DNA of 64,000 nucleotides from Siphonodentalium dalli (GCA_032622095.1 CP136061.1:82870324-82934323); one strand, 5' to 3'; numbered from the stretch's first letter, positions 46,510-59,260 are shown. Notes: a model not told the origin generated them from the sequence alone. Numbers and translations are program-made.

Positions 46510-48090
46510 GAGTTATGCAAAGATTAAAATCCAAGATGGCCGCGACAGCCATCGTTTTTTTGCCAAATGACCCAAAAAAGACTCCTTCCTATTTACATGT
46601 CATTGTTAACATCCTTCACAAATTTCATGATGATCCGACAAAAGATACGACATGTATCCCGTGTCAAAGGATTTAGTCGTGTAAAGAGTAAAATACAAGA
46701 TGGCTGCTGGCGACCAGGTTTCTTGGTTCAATTCAAAATGAATCTTTTCCCATCTAAATGTAATTGTTAACATCCATGACAAATCTCATGATGATTGTAC
46801 CAGAGATTCGACTTGTAGCCCTTGACAAAGAATTTAGTCATGCAAAGAGTATAATCCAAGATGGCTGCTGGCGTCCATGTTTTTGGCCGAACAACCCCAA
46901 AATTATTCATTTCCCATCTACATGTCAATGTCAACATTCAGGACAAATTTCATAAAGATCAGACCAAAGGTACGACCTGTAGCCCGCGCCAAAGGATTTA
47001 GTCATGCAAAGAGTAAAATCCAAGATGGCTGCTGGTGGCCATGTTTTTTGGTCAAACTACCCCAAAATGACTCGTTCACATCTACATGTCAATGTCAATA
47101 GCCATGACAAATATCATAATGATCTGACCAAATGTACAACCTAGAGCCTGTGCTGAAGGATTTAGTCAAGCAAAGAGTAAAATCCAAGATGTATTTTGGC
47201 CGAATGACCACAAAACAGCTCGTTCCCATCTACATGTCATTGTTAACACCAATGACAAATTTCATGAAGATCCGACCAAAGATACGACCTGTAGCCCGCG
47301 CCAGAGGATTTAGTCATGCAAAGAGTAAAATCCAAGATGGCTGCTGGCGGCCATGTTTTTTTTGCCGAACGACCCCAAAATGGCTCGTTCCCATTTGCCT
47401 GTCATTATTAACATCCATGACAAATTTCATGATAATCAGACGAACAGTATGACCTGTAGACCACGCGAATCGATTTAATTTTGAAATACAAGATGACTGC
47501 CAGCGGCCATGTTTTTTGGACGAATGACCCCAAAATGACTCGTTCCCATCTACATGTCAATGTCAACATTCAGGACAAATTTCATAATGATCTGACCAAA
47601 GGTACGACCTGTAGCCTGTGCCAAAGGATTTAGTCATGCAAAGAGTGAAATCCAAGATGGCTGCTGGCGGCCATGATTTTTGGCTGAATGACCCCAAAAG
47701 GATTCCTTCCAATCTACATGTTATTGTTAACATCCATGACAAATTTCATGAAGATCCTACCAAAGCTACGACCTGTAGCCTGCGCCAAAGGATTTAGTCA
47801 TGCAAAGAGTAAAATCAAAGATGGCTGCTGGCGGCCATGTTTTTTGGTGGAACGACCCCAAAATGACTCGTTAACATCCATGACAAATTTAATGATGATC
47901 AGACAAACAGTAAGACATGTAGACCGCGCCAATCGATTTAATTTTGAAATCCAAGATGGCTGTCAGCCGCCATGTTTTTTGGCCAATGACCCCAAAATGA
48001 CTTGTTCCCATCTACATGTCAATGTCAAAATTCATGACAAATTTTATAAAGATCAGACCAAAGGTACGACCTGTAGCCCGCGCCAAAGAA
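46510..48090 (+). repeat. About 160-bp satellite, about ten copies
   Basis: AAATCCAAGATGGCTGCTGG or a close variant recurs at about 46528, 46690, 46852, 47017, 47178, 47328, 47490, 47650, 47812 and 47956. Shared blocks include CCAAAATGACTCGTTCCCAT, CTACATGTCAATGTCAACAT and TACGACCTGTAGCCCGCGCC. One or two units are deleted internally. Several frames of 60-149 codons cross the units (…MTNFMKIRPK…GFSHAKSKIQDGCW…). They reflect the repeat and show no start or splice logic. Confidence 0.9.
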
Positions 48091-48094
48091 AATT

Positions 48095-48360
48095 GTTGAC
48101 GGACACACACACGCACACATGGACGTCGTTGAGCTAATAATGAATATGTGATGTGTCGCTTTTAATGAATTGGTAATGACAGCAGTATGGAAACGGTCAC
48201 TGCGGTGGAGTTACGATACATGCCGTTAGGTTATGATACACGGTCTACAGCCCTACAGGTATTAGCGGGTTGTCACACCAGATGTTGAAGAAAATTATGA
48301 TATATGTCCATGAGGATCTTTTTAAAGATTGGGTAAGTGTTGGCGCTGGGTATAGCTGTT
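48095..48360. other. Short stretch with no supported gene
   Basis: Starts with a short ACAC run after the satellite. Nothing else recognised. Confidence 0.4.
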
Positions 48361-48369
48361 GAAACAGTC

Positions 48370-49870
48370 ACATCCGTTAAACCGCCATAAACAGAATTAA
48401 TATTATAAACAAACCTTGTTCTTATACCAATCATAAATACATGTATCACATTAATTTAATGTATCACATTTAATGTTGTTATTTTAGTACTTTGTGTTAC
48501 ATTGTATGTAAGCAAACGTCATCTTATGTAAACAAACAGTACATGAATGTAAAGAGTATGCGATAAGCAAAACACTCAACACCGAGTAGATCCCCACTGC
48601 ATATACATGTATATTAAATTTTGTTAGAAATGCCACCGTTATTTCACGCCTTTAGATTAGGCTAATTTGGGGACATTGTGGGGGACAGATGTGATGTTTG
48701 AGTGAGGGGGGTACCCCCTTGTGACTATTGGGGGTACTTTTTAAAGTAAACGTAAAGTGGGGGCTGTCTGTTTGTTCTGAAGCATATGAAAGGTGAAAGA
48801 AATGAACCAATGGCCCCCATATCATTTCCTGGCAACTTAGGCTTATATCAGCATTCAGCAAGTTATGTTACATGTACCCTTATATTTTCAAGTTTTGTAG
48901 GTAACAATTTATTGAATATTGGGAATATTGGATCATTTGACATCAACAAAGCCATTTTATAGATGTATGGTGCTTGAAACTTCACCAAGCAGTTCACCAA
49001 CACACTGATCATGGGTATTTCCAATTAAACTTTAATTTAATCCAAGTTAAATCGCATAATCAAAGTAATTAATGGCTGAACATCACCAACTTCAACTGTG
49101 GAATCTGATCCAATGCCACCCATACAGAGAGGCCTAAGCTGAATGAGGTTCCCAGAGGGTGAATTTGGTGATGCTAGCCCTCTGGGGACCTCATTCCGCA
49201 AATGTCAGCCACACTAAATTCAGGCTTGGGGACCGCCCACCTCTAGTTCTATTGAGAATCATATATTAACCATTCCTTTACTAAATGATTATTGACAAGT
49301 AGATGTTGTGGGAAGTGTTCAGATAAAGTCGTTTGTTGAACTTTTCTGAACATTTCCAACCAATTAATAGATATCCTTCTACACATGTACATGTATGTCT
49401 TATCTGTTAGTCTGTTGTCATCTGCTTGCATTTCCTGAACACCCCTCTGAATGAATATTAGATCATTCAAATAAATTCTATTTTACTTGGTGGGAGAATC
49501 CATTTAGTAAAGAAAGGGTTATATCACATTTTCGCTACGATAAGGCAGCAATGATTCATAGCCCCTACAATTCAGTGGAATCATGAACTTATTTACAACA
49601 TACCGCATCACCGGTATAGCCATTTAATAAGCTAAATCTCAGATTTTGGTGTTGAATGGGTCACCATGAATCACTCTCAACCTAATCAATCGCCACAGTG
49701 TTTTGCTTATCGCTCACTATTTACATGCTGTATATATACAAATGCTCCGCTCACACAAAGTGTTTTGCGGAAAATAACGCATTCTTAATATGATCATTAT
49801 TCTACATGTATACTATTAGGATATTTTTGAGGAAATTTTCATAATTTGGTAACTGTTATTTCTAAATTAT
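48370..49870. repeat. Composite of interspersed repeat pieces in inverted orientation
   Basis: GCGATAAGCAAAACACTCAA (48560, +) reappears reversed near 49700. TTATTTCTAAATTATTAC and GAAATTTTCATAATTTGG at the right end match repeat B and 59230 in reverse. The left CCGCCATAAACAGAATTAAT block matches 58540. This looks like a 1.5-kb foldback or two nested fragments. No gene is seen between. Confidence 0.5.
49142..49203. mobile_element. Short hairpin MITE, nearly perfect
   Basis: GAATGAGGTTCCCAGAGGG and CCCTCTGGGGACCTCATTC form a 19-bp stem with one mismatch around an 18-base loop. Same family as 54403-54495 and 7743-7835. Confidence 0.8.
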
Positions 49871-49889
49871 TACTTATTACGTGTACATA

Positions 49890-51480
49890 TGTACATGTAC
49901 ACATGTACCGGCAGACTTTCATTTTTAGAAAATATAGGCGCGCAGAGTCCCGCTCGCTGGGTTTTGGCCAGGCGCGCGGTTTCTATCAAGATAAAATAAA
50001 CAGCGGAAATACATTCATAAATGCCGCGTAAATTTAATTTGTTTACTCACGATCGATGTCCAGTGAATCTCTTTGATGGTTTAACACTGCTTAATCCACT
50101 ATCCATAAGCACAAGTGAATGTTACACACTATGTTTTATATTCTACATGCACCTATCTTAAATGTAATTCATAATTATTAATAAGGAATCAATTTAATAC
50201 TCAGATTCCAAGCTGACAGAATAAATATCAACATCTCCCGGCCACGTGGCTTCGCTTTGATTTTCGAGGAATTTATGTGACGTCATAAGCCATACCGGTA
50301 CATAGAAATGTATTTTTAGCTTCGATTCATTCAGTCTCAGACAGATAGTACATTTGACACGTCACACCGTGTGACCTCGTCTGGGTAGACACTGATAATA
50401 GCGTTATCATGTTCGCTCTCTGTATTTGGCCTAGGTGCGCAATCGATCGCTCGTTGGTTTTCAGTTTTAGCCGTGCGATGGTGCGCAAGAGCGATCGCGC
50501 GCCTCAAAAATGAAAGTCTGTACCGGTACACTTAGCTGGTGTGCCTGACTTCATCCGGGCTCTTTTGGGAACAACATTGCCAACCGGTATACATGTACAA
50601 TGTATGAGTACATATCGAGGTCGCTGTCAAGGACACAGTCGCATGTGAAATTGGACCCACCCATATAGTTCCCGGGATCAAAGTAGGCCTTTGGTACATT
50701 AATACCAAATTTGAGTCCGATCAGTCGTGCAGTTTTCAAGTCTATAACACACAGAGACAGAAGTTCTAAAATATAACATAATAGACCAAATGATGTACCT
50801 GACTTCGTCCGCGCTATTTAGGGATTTCTCTATGATCGCCCCCGTTTGGACAAAATATACAGCATCTGGTCAGTGGAAAAACGATCAGTCCAGGTCCAGA
50901 AACCGATGAGTGTATATGTGCGCTACCGGTAGGTCAATGTCAAGGACAGTCGCATGTGAAATTAGACCTCCCATATTGTTTCCAGGATGAAAGAAGCCTA
51001 CCGTGCATACAATGTACATGTACATGTACCAATCGATTGGTTGAGGTCCAGACACATGCCTATAGTATATGAGCATATACCTACATGGTCACTAATGAAA
51101 TTGGACCCGCCCATTTCCTGGATCAAAGTAGACATACAATACATGTACCCCGCTGGACAAAACAAGTATCCATTGGCACCGCAGTGTATTTGCTGTTCGG
51201 CTGCGGTGTCAGAGTTTGTAACTGCAGTTGAGCACCGCAGCCGAACGGCAAGTACCGGTACACTGCGGCCAAACGGCAAGTTCGAATGGCATGTTCACCA
51301 TGGTTAGATTTCTGGTTTGTATTGTCTTTTTTCAGTTTGATGAAAGTACACCGTGGCAAATACACCATGCCGAATGGCAATTACATCACGACCCAATTGT
51401 AGTTAGCCGGTGGCGCCGCGGTGTTATTGCATTTCAGCCGCGGTGGCAATGCTAACCGCACCGCAGTTAAGTGGTCCCAC
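49890..51480. repeat. Repeat mosaic with CpG-rich inverted ends
   Basis: ACCGGCAGACTTTCATTTTT (49905) is mirrored at 50505-50530. GGCGCGC and GCGATCGC words cluster nearby. From 50620 to 51130 the block GTCGCATGTGAAATTGGACC...GATCAAAGTAG recurs three times in part. From 51150 to 51480 GTACCCCGCTGGACAAAACA and CCGCAG/CTGCGG inverted words appear, and these recur at 51910-52035. No gene is supported. Confidence 0.5.
50278..50285. promoter_or_regulatory. TGACGTCA palindrome (CRE-like)
   Basis: Perfect 8-bp CRE consensus. A GCCACGTGGC palindrome (E-box/G-box type) lies 28 bases upstream at 50241-50250. Function is unknown without a gene nearby. Confidence 0.3.
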
Positions 51481-51800
51481 ACACAGAAAAATTTCCGAAA
51501 AACAACCGATGAACAAATGACCTATGATGAAAAACAACTAACGAAAAAACACACCGGCTGACGAATGGTGGCAAATGACAGATAAATGACGAGGATGACG
51601 ATGGCAAATGGCAACAAACAACAACGAAGAAAAGTACCGACTGATGACAAAAAATGACTGATGACGAAAAACAAATGGCCAACGACTAACACGATGTCGA
51701 ACTATCGATGACGAAAAATTACTGATGACGAAAAACAAACAGCCAAAGATGAACACGATGTCGAATGATCGATGACGAAAAATGTCTTGATGACAATCAC
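51480..51800. repeat. GATGACGAAAAAC-type minisatellite, block 1
   Basis: Degenerate copies of (TGATGACGAAAAACAAA) with ACACGATGTCGAA inserts in a purine-rich strand. Long minus-strand frames rich in F, S, V and H come from the repeat. Confidence 0.8.
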
Positions 51801-52029
51801 ATCGACCCAGGCCTGCAGGTTTCAAAATTATGTGTAACCTACAGTACATGTATTTTTTTTTCGCCTGGTTTGTGCTTAGGTAATCCTAGTCCAAATCTAC
51901 GGGATATAATGTACCCTGCTGGACAAAACAAGTTTCCACTTGACCACGGTGACGTTAGCATTGCCACTGCGGCCGAAATGCACTACATTGTACACCGCGG
52001 CTCCACTGGCTAACTACATTTGGGCTGCG

Positions 52030-52235
52030 GTGTACTTGCCACAAAAACCACGACTGATGACAAATGAACAACGGATGAAAACAAACGACCAACAATAAAC
52101 ACGACGACAAACTACCAAGGACGAAAAACGACAGACGACAACCAAACACGAATGACGACAAATACACTGACTGTGACACTGATGACCAACGAATGACCAC
52201 GACAAATTGTCAACTGATGAAAAATCATTAAATGA
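52030..52235. repeat. GATGACGAAAAAC-type minisatellite, block 2
   Basis: Same motif style (ACGACAAACTACCAAGGACG, AATGACGACAAATACACTGA) after the second GCTGGACAAAACAAG block at 51910-52035. Confidence 0.75.
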
Positions 52236-54400
52236 AATAATAATCAAAATTAAAGTTTTAATTTAAAGCAAACAGACCTACCTTTAAAAAAATCTTGGAT
52301 TTGGAGAAAAATGCCTCCAGGAGCACGCATTGTGCTGCTGTGTTCACAACACCACCAGAATCCTCAACAGATATCAATTCCTTGAACTTAAGTTGAAGTT
52401 GAAGATGGTAACTAGGAAACATACTACAATTTTAGTATCACAATTTACACGTAACACATAATTCGTTCTTTCATTTTTTTATCTTTCTTTGAACTTCGAA
52501 CTTTTTGGTTGATTGAATGATTCAGGAATCTTGATCATTGTTGTCTGTAACAGTTTACAGTGAAGCCTAACTCAGTAACTGTCAATTGTCACGAAATCAA
52601 GCGATTAATTAAGCTACGTACATTCGTACATTTGTGAAAATTGTTTGCCATGAAGCGAAGGGTAAAGACACTTCGCAGAACTTGTGACCTTACGAAGGTG
52701 AAGGCCTTATCGGTCTATGGGATATACGGAAGTAATTTCCGATCAAGTAGCTGCCGTAAGCCGGATGACACTGACAGGACGGTCGCTTGACGGGGGATAA
52801 TTAATTATTATGCTAATGATATACCAATGATTTTTATCAGATGAAAAGGCTGTAATTAATCCTCAGAAAGAACTGAATAGGGTAAAGTTGAAAGTCGGGT
52901 ACATTCTAGAATCTGGGAATTAATTTGATCAGTTGTTGTTCTCTGCATATTCCTCCGTTAAATCGGAGCACCCTGTAGTTTCTGCTGGATTCTGCGCAGT
53001 CACCACCCGGAAGTCACGTGTTAAATTCACAAATAAACGTACCCGGTACTTTCTCTCATGGTATAAAGACATATATAAAAATTATATGAAAATTATATGA
53101 CGTCATAATTCACATGCATTTAGGTAAAAAGCACCCTTGGTGGTTGCTATTAACGGTCATTGTGAAACAAAAAGTTGTTAATCACCACTGTGTGTATAAA
53201 GGCCTGTTGTGGGTATAAACGCTTCCCGTACGTTTTGAACCACAAAGTGCTATACCTAAGGTAGGGACTACAATGTCGCATTACAGTAACACCGGTATTA
53301 AGCATGCCGTAGCAAAATATAGTTCCAGGTTGACGCGTTAATAACGACCCCCGAGCTCGGGTCGTGTATAGGTAACAGGCGGGCGTGCGTACTTGTGACG
53401 TCACACATAAATGACAGTATACCGTGAAGGAGAAATTTTTATTCACACAACATTTTTGTGAGAAAATCACGTGACTTCCGGCAGTGGTTTCACAAAATCG
53501 CGGAATCAGATATGAAACGAATTTTCTACTTCACAACTTCTGATATGTGGCAATGGACAACTGCTGTATTTATTTATTTATAAACAGTAAGTTATGAATA
53601 TGTCATACATAGGTTCATATTAGATTAGTTTCACTTGTTAACAAAGTGAAGGCAGTTAGGCGTAATGTCGTCAAAGCGTCATTTGTCTCTGCGCCAGAAT
53701 CCAGACATGACTGAACGTGTCATGTCATCTTCGCGGACAACTGATTTCACCTCACTATATATAGACAAGCCATATAATGATTGATGTATTGATTGAGCGT
53801 TTAATCCGTGGTCATACACAAGTAATCTTGAGTTAATTATAATATCACATCAAGTTTTACATGTAAGTGCAGCGAAGTGTTGATTTTTCTGAAGTCAGCC
53901 GTCAATACGATGTTTATGTTTACTACTTCCCACTTCATATCAACGGTGTTCATTTATAAAGGTTTAACTGTATCATAAAGATTATGTAAAACACCGGTAT
54001 TCAATAAAAATATAATTCTTACTATTATGACGGGGTCGTTCTATATGCCTTGCATAGTATCATATTAAACAAAACGTTAATTATACTTTCATAAGTATGT
54101 GATATTAGATGACACCTGTGATATTATATGACACTGTTCGGGGGATCGGTGTGATGATGATGTTGTCGATGGTCATGAGTGGTTCCCGTTCTATTGGTGT
54201 TGACACGTTCTATTGTGCGAAACTTCTGGTCCCTATGCAACAAGTTTTGACTTTGTGGGTAATAGTTTAAAAAAATGTGACGTAACCGCTTATATACACC
54301 ATACAGTCGTTATAGACGAGCGTATATATGGCATAATATTAACATTAACTAGATATGCCCTGTGTAATGTCAGCGCGCGAATTGTATATATCATAAAACA
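52236..54400. other. Stretch with no supported gene
   Basis: No exon, RNA gene or clear repeat. Two perfect TGACGTCA sites lie at 53098-53105 and 53396-53403. CpG words are frequent around 53330-53400. The 106-codon minus-strand frame at 53150 has no start, splice or domain evidence. Confidence 0.4.
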
Positions 54401-54402
54401 GC

Positions 54403-54495
54403 CATTTGCAGAAAGAGGTCCCAGAGGGTGAATTTATTGACACTATCACACATAGCGTGCTCGTATCACTAAATTCACCCACCGGGGACCTCATT
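54403..54495. mobile_element. Short hairpin MITE, about 90 bp
   Basis: GCAGAAAGAGGTCCCAGAGG / TCACCCACCGGGGACCTCATTCTGC form the arms, with ATCACTAAATTCACC mirrored to GGGTGAATTTATTGAC. Related remnants follow at 54600-54735, including the compact pair GAATGAGGTCCTCAGACCTC near 54702. Confidence 0.75.
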
Positions 54496-54745
54496 CTGCG
54501 TAGGCTTCATCTCTAGAAAGTGTCTTTATTATCAAATGTCTATAGAAACTTCTTCACATAGATTATATTTAGTTCTCTAACCCCAAATTGGCAGACGATA
54601 TATTGTATAATCGAGGTCCCCAATGGGTGTGCATCGACATGTTCACCACTTGGGAAGTTCAATCTGAGCCTATGTCTCCCATAGCAGATGATGCCATGCA
54701 GAATGAGGTCCTCAGACCTCTTTCTGCAAATAGTATGCACACTTG

Positions 54746-57609
54746 TAGTCCATGAGCCAGGTCCGAGAATGGTACCATTTTGGTGGGCAAATTCCATCAA
54801 CATTTTTCTCAAAGCTCATAATCTGAAGTTTATCGGAGTGCTGGGGCGCACTGTGGCAGTGTAGCTTTGTGTGCAAAATTTGTGTTTCCATGGCAACAGA
54901 GGGTGTTTTTGGCCAGTATAAAAAATATGCCTGTAATGGTCTACAACTTGAAAGTTTAAAGCAGTAACTCTATCTTTGCATTGATATGGGATGAAACCCT
55001 TGGTGTACTTTCTTTGGCATGGGGGATTTCATCGTTAGAGGTCAAGATCATACACAAAAGTCAAGGTCATTTACCAAAATATTAGCTTTTTTCATATCGC
55101 GTCATACATTTTCTACCCACAGGTTTTATATATTTGTTCTGAATACGTAATCGTTGCTCCTAAATAAGCTGTAGCGTATATGCTGGACGGAGAACTGTTA
55201 TTGTTGAAACTGACATGTCAGTCATGAGATATAGGCCTTTAAAATTGGTGACCATTTTCCAAAATGTGTCAAAAGCATGAAACTTCCAACATATGTTCCT
55301 TAGACATAATCTTTTCATTTTCAGATATAGACCCCATAAAGACATGGCCCTGCTTAGCAACGGTTGCTAGGCAACTACCCAAAGTATTACATGCTTATAT
55401 AAGGATGTATTACAGTATTTCATTCAACTTTAGTTGTTGTGAATTGCATAGTTGAGGTATATGTGTGACATAGGATGAATTACAAAGACTTTGTTTCTTA
55501 TCATAATGTCCATAACAACCGTTGATATGCAACTACCCAGACAGTAAAATGAATATTTGGCACTCTTCTCGATGGCATTTTGGGAATATTTGATGGTAGA
55601 TTAGTCTGAGATACATTTTACTTATGCTAACACATCACATGATATATGTTAAATAGAGACGGATAGTTTCTACGGTTGGAAGGTGTCATTGCGACCGTTT
55701 TTAAGAGACCAACCCATATTATTTTTAAATTTCAAAAGCATCGATGATAATAACGCAAGTTGTGGTTGATGAACAAAGTTGACTATGCTGTCTTATATAC
55801 ATGGAATACTAACATTTCTGACGCACCTTGATTAGTTGCTACTATTTTAACCACTGACATAATAGAATTATTGTGTTTTTCTATCACATATTTGGCATCA
55901 AAATCGGCAAAAATTCACTTTTCAGGTCTGGACCATTTTTTCAAGTAAAATGTAACTATAGTTGGTATCAAAGGTGCTTATAGTTTTTTTTTGTCATAAA
56001 TGTGTCACACTGATGTGTTTTGTAGACAAAATAACTGAAGATGGCTTACAAAATGGAAACCAGATTTGGTAACAAAAAGAAGTTGATTTTCCACATATAT
56101 CCTAACATTATTCTCTGCTGTTCGGAAAGTGTAGCAAATTGTGACTATGTTGGTTTTTAACCATGTTACTTTATCAACATACAACTAAAATTAATGTGCT
56201 TTTCTGTTTGTCCCAGTACCTTCTGAGATATGATATTTTCATTTTAAAAGATGCAGTGTGGAATTTTGCCAAAAACGTCTCATATTTTGAATGGAAATGC
56301 ACAGAAACGGAACTGAGCGGGACCATATTATTTGGCTACTGTCGCACATTAGCATAAACAACATTTGACTTAATACATGTTGTATGTCGACATGGTAGCC
56401 AGGGAGTGACTGTTGTGATGTGAGGTGAATAGTTATACAATGAGTGGCTATATGGTAATGGGTAGGGTCCACAGTGAGATGAATGGGAATATAAGGAGTG
56501 GTCATGTGCGAGGTGGATATGCATACATATACATGGAGTGGATATATGGTCATTGATGTGGTGTATGTTTAAAACAAGAGTAGCTACACAGTTGTCTGTG
56601 ATGGGGATTGATTTCATGACTAAGGCACTAGGGGTAGCGGATTATGAGACATTTAACAAAACAAATGACCAAAATATCACATTTTTCCCAATGACTTTGA
56701 CATTTGCAATTGACCTTGACCTTATATGTTTTAGTTGCCCAGTCAGTTTGATGGAACAATAATGAGTTAGCTATGAGTTAGCATAATTTCTTCAAACAAA
56801 GGTTCCTTGATTCTCAACAGCGGCATTTTCAAATTTTTCTTCAAATATATGGTGCCTTTGTCATGGAAACCTGAATTTACAACGACATTGGGCCCCACCC
56901 CACCTGGGCACGCCATCCAAAAAGTTTTCCCTATGACTAAGTAACATATATTTGTATAAATTTCATGCCTTAGTCAACAAATTCACAATTCAACCATTGA
57001 AGGACCCCATATGAGTAAATAACTCTAAAATATACACACAAGCACGATATCTTGGGGAAATAACTGATTTTGACCCATTTTGGAAAATGGCCACACAGTT
57101 TAGAGGCCTATATCTCATGACTGGCGTGTCTGTTGCAACAATATCACAGTTATCCGAGTAGCCTATTTGCTCTAGATTAATTTCGAGTAAAGATAACTTA
57201 TTCAAAACTGATATATAAACTCAGTGGATAGACAATGTATGACCCGATATGAAAAAAGCTAATATTTTGGTCAATGACCCTGACCTTTGTATATGACGTT
57301 GACATCTAGTGGTGAAATCTGCAGTGTCAAATGAAAGCCCAACAAGGGTAGCACCCAATATCAATGCCAAGATAGAGTTACGGCATTAAACTTTCTTGGT
57401 ATAGACCGTTATATGCATATTTTTTATACTGGCCAAAAACACCATCCGTTTCCATGGAAACACACATTTTCAATACTAAGCTACACTGCCCCAGTGTGCC
57501 CCAGCACTGACATAAACTTCAGATTATGAGCTTTGAGAAAACTTTTGGTAGAATTTGCCCACCAAATTGGTACCATTTTCCATTTTTGGGGAGCCTGGCT
57601 CATGGACTA
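54746..57609. mobile_element. Foldback element III
   Basis: The ends are TAGTCCATGAGCCAGG and its complement. The arms of about 600 bp mirror each other: CATAATCTGAAGTTTAT, GTGTTTCCATGGCAAC, TTTTTGGCCAGTATAAAAAATATG, AATATTAGCTTTTTTCATAT and ATGAGATATAGGCCT all have reversed partners. The centre has unique sequence shared with foldback element IV (CTTTTCAGGTCTGGACCATT, 55919) and a short minisatellite. No transposase is seen. Confidence 0.75.
56390..56570. repeat. Minisatellite at the centre of foldback III
   Basis: Degenerate units of about 30 bp containing GGAGTG(G/A)(T/C)(C/T)A.ATGGT.AT, for example ATGGAGTGGATATATGGTCA. A related motif fills the centre of foldback element IV. Confidence 0.6.
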
Positions 57610-58002
57610 TTAATTCAGGCTTGTTCTTTCTTACATACAGCGCCAGCAAATTGCCATTGGTTGTGATTTCATAACAGCAAGCCTGCCTCGGTCAATAATA
57701 TTGATTGCTGTTCAAACTATACCACGTCGGGAACATAGCTCCCGCTATTCCACCCCAAGGCAGTCAATATATTTATTACATACTTGTTCCTAACTTCCTA
57801 GTATTACAATTTTCTTGCTGTTCCATATATACAAATCCGTGTGGAACATGTGCATCCCATTGATATCATAGGACGTACCTGATGTTTCCTCAACCATGAA
57901 CTAACAATTAAAAGCATCACAAACATGAATGTGCCTGAATTAAACTTCTAATTTATTTTTTTATTCTAGGACAGGTGTCGGGTAATAAAGACAGAACTCC
58001 AC
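57610..58002. other. Stretch with no supported gene
   Basis: Nothing recognised between foldback element III and the hairpin at 58003. Confidence 0.4.
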
Positions 58003-58126
58003 GTGTGTTAATGTGTTTGTCGATACGGCACATTTGCCATTGCGGAAGGATTGAACTCGAGGCTGCGTATCTAGTTATATCCTCCGCGCTGATACTCGTG
58101 CTGTATCGACAAACACATTAACACAC
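58003..58126. repeat. Long stem-loop upstream of a start codon
   Basis: A perfect 24-bp inverted repeat (58003-58026 and 58103-58126, starting GTGTGTTAATGTG) extends inward by a G-T wobble and GCAC/GTGC to about 29 bp. After a 10-by-10 internal loop, a second short stem GCGGAAGGAT / ATCCTCCGC follows. The hairpin spans 124 bases. It may be a precursor-microRNA-like fold, a tiny MITE, or a 5'-leader structure of the gene at 58148. Confidence 0.6.
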
Positions 58127-58147
58127 TCGTATCGTTCTGTGTATACC

Positions 58148-58258
58148 ATGGTCAACCTCTTTTTCGTTCTAGCTGTCATGACAGTTCATATGTACACACA
58201 CTTCGATAATAATGGCGTTTTTATCGATGTGCTAAAGATCGAATTCAATGGAAATGCG
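58148..58258 (+). CDS. Candidate first exon of a secreted or type I membrane protein
   Basis: The ATG lies in a near-ideal context (ACCATGG). The 37 codons begin with a signal-peptide-like segment, MVNLFFVLAVMTVHMYT, continue with HFDNNGVFIDVLKIEFNGNA, and stop at a strong donor GCG|GTAAGTTT in phase 0. The frame stays open after the donor, but the composition there looks intronic. G-x-F followed by hydrophobic alternation and N recalls the N-terminal MNNL segment of Notch ligands. That similarity is short and is offered only as a possibility. A phase-0 exon at 60358-60432 could follow. Confidence 0.5.
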
Positions 58259-58499
58259 GTAAGTTTAAGTCATAATGTGCGCCAAAGTACTTCTGAGCTA
58301 TTGTGTGTCAATTTTCCAATCAACGTCGACACTCCTGTCAACCGCATGTTGTCGAAATATTGTTGTAATATCCAACGAAAAACACAATGGTACTATACTT
58401 GTGAAATAAAACGAGAATTAACAAACAAATATCCGAGTTGAATCTTCGTGGACGAGTATCCATTTTCCAACAGCAAATGTTTAAAGATACGGGCGGCCT

Positions 58500-59260
58500 C
58501 CCCTGTGTGTAGGTATGAAAATACTCACATCCACTAAAACCGCCATAAACAGAAATAATATTATATAATAGACATATGTTGTTCGCATACCAATCATACA
58601 CGTTGCGTATACTTTGCATGTTATTGTCACGTTTGTACCCTTGTTCATATAAACAAACATCACAAACGTTACGTTACGATTGTTTATAGACAAACACTTG
58701 GAACTACCGTATCGTCCAATGAAAATGTTCCGTTGCGCTGTGGAATACGTAGACAAAACTATTGGCGCAATCAACAATCGCATTCAAATCACACCAAATT
58801 GTATTATATTTTAATCGAAGCATTCTACCCGCTGTCAGCTCAAAATCAAACTAATCTACGCTACTTCATGATTGGGAAATGATCAGACAGAAAACATAAT
58901 ATAATTGTTCTTGCAAAGAGATGAATATTTTTCAATCCAGTTAGTATGTTCTCCTAACCTATATATGTTCAAATGAGGAATATTACTATGAGCGTATTGT
59001 GGGTTGTACGTTGTAGGCGCACCAAGTTAGGGGTTTTACAACCGACGTATACAGCGCGCGAATCTAAATAAGGAAATGGCGCAATATCGTGACTGCTTAT
59101 AAACAAACTACGTTTTTTTTCGAGAAACTAAACAACAGTCCACATATATTTTCTCCGACACAAAGCGTGTTATGTGAATAATATCGCATCCATGTCATCA
59201 TTATGCTATACTATTAGTTTATTCTTGAGGAAATTTTCATAATTTGATCATGTTTTTTTC
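58500..59260. repeat. Remnant of the 48-50 kb interspersed repeat family
   Basis: CCGCCATAAACAGAAATAAT (58541) matches 48381. ACACAAAGCGTGTTATGTG and GAGGAAATTTTCATAATTTG (59158-59246) match 49755-49845. The intervening part is not clearly shared. Confidence 0.5.

Noticed and set aside
47688-48137. 149-codon frame with repeating KGFSHAKSKIQDGCW motifs
   Set aside because: It follows the 160-bp satellite. The reading frame changes between units and there is no start or splice logic.
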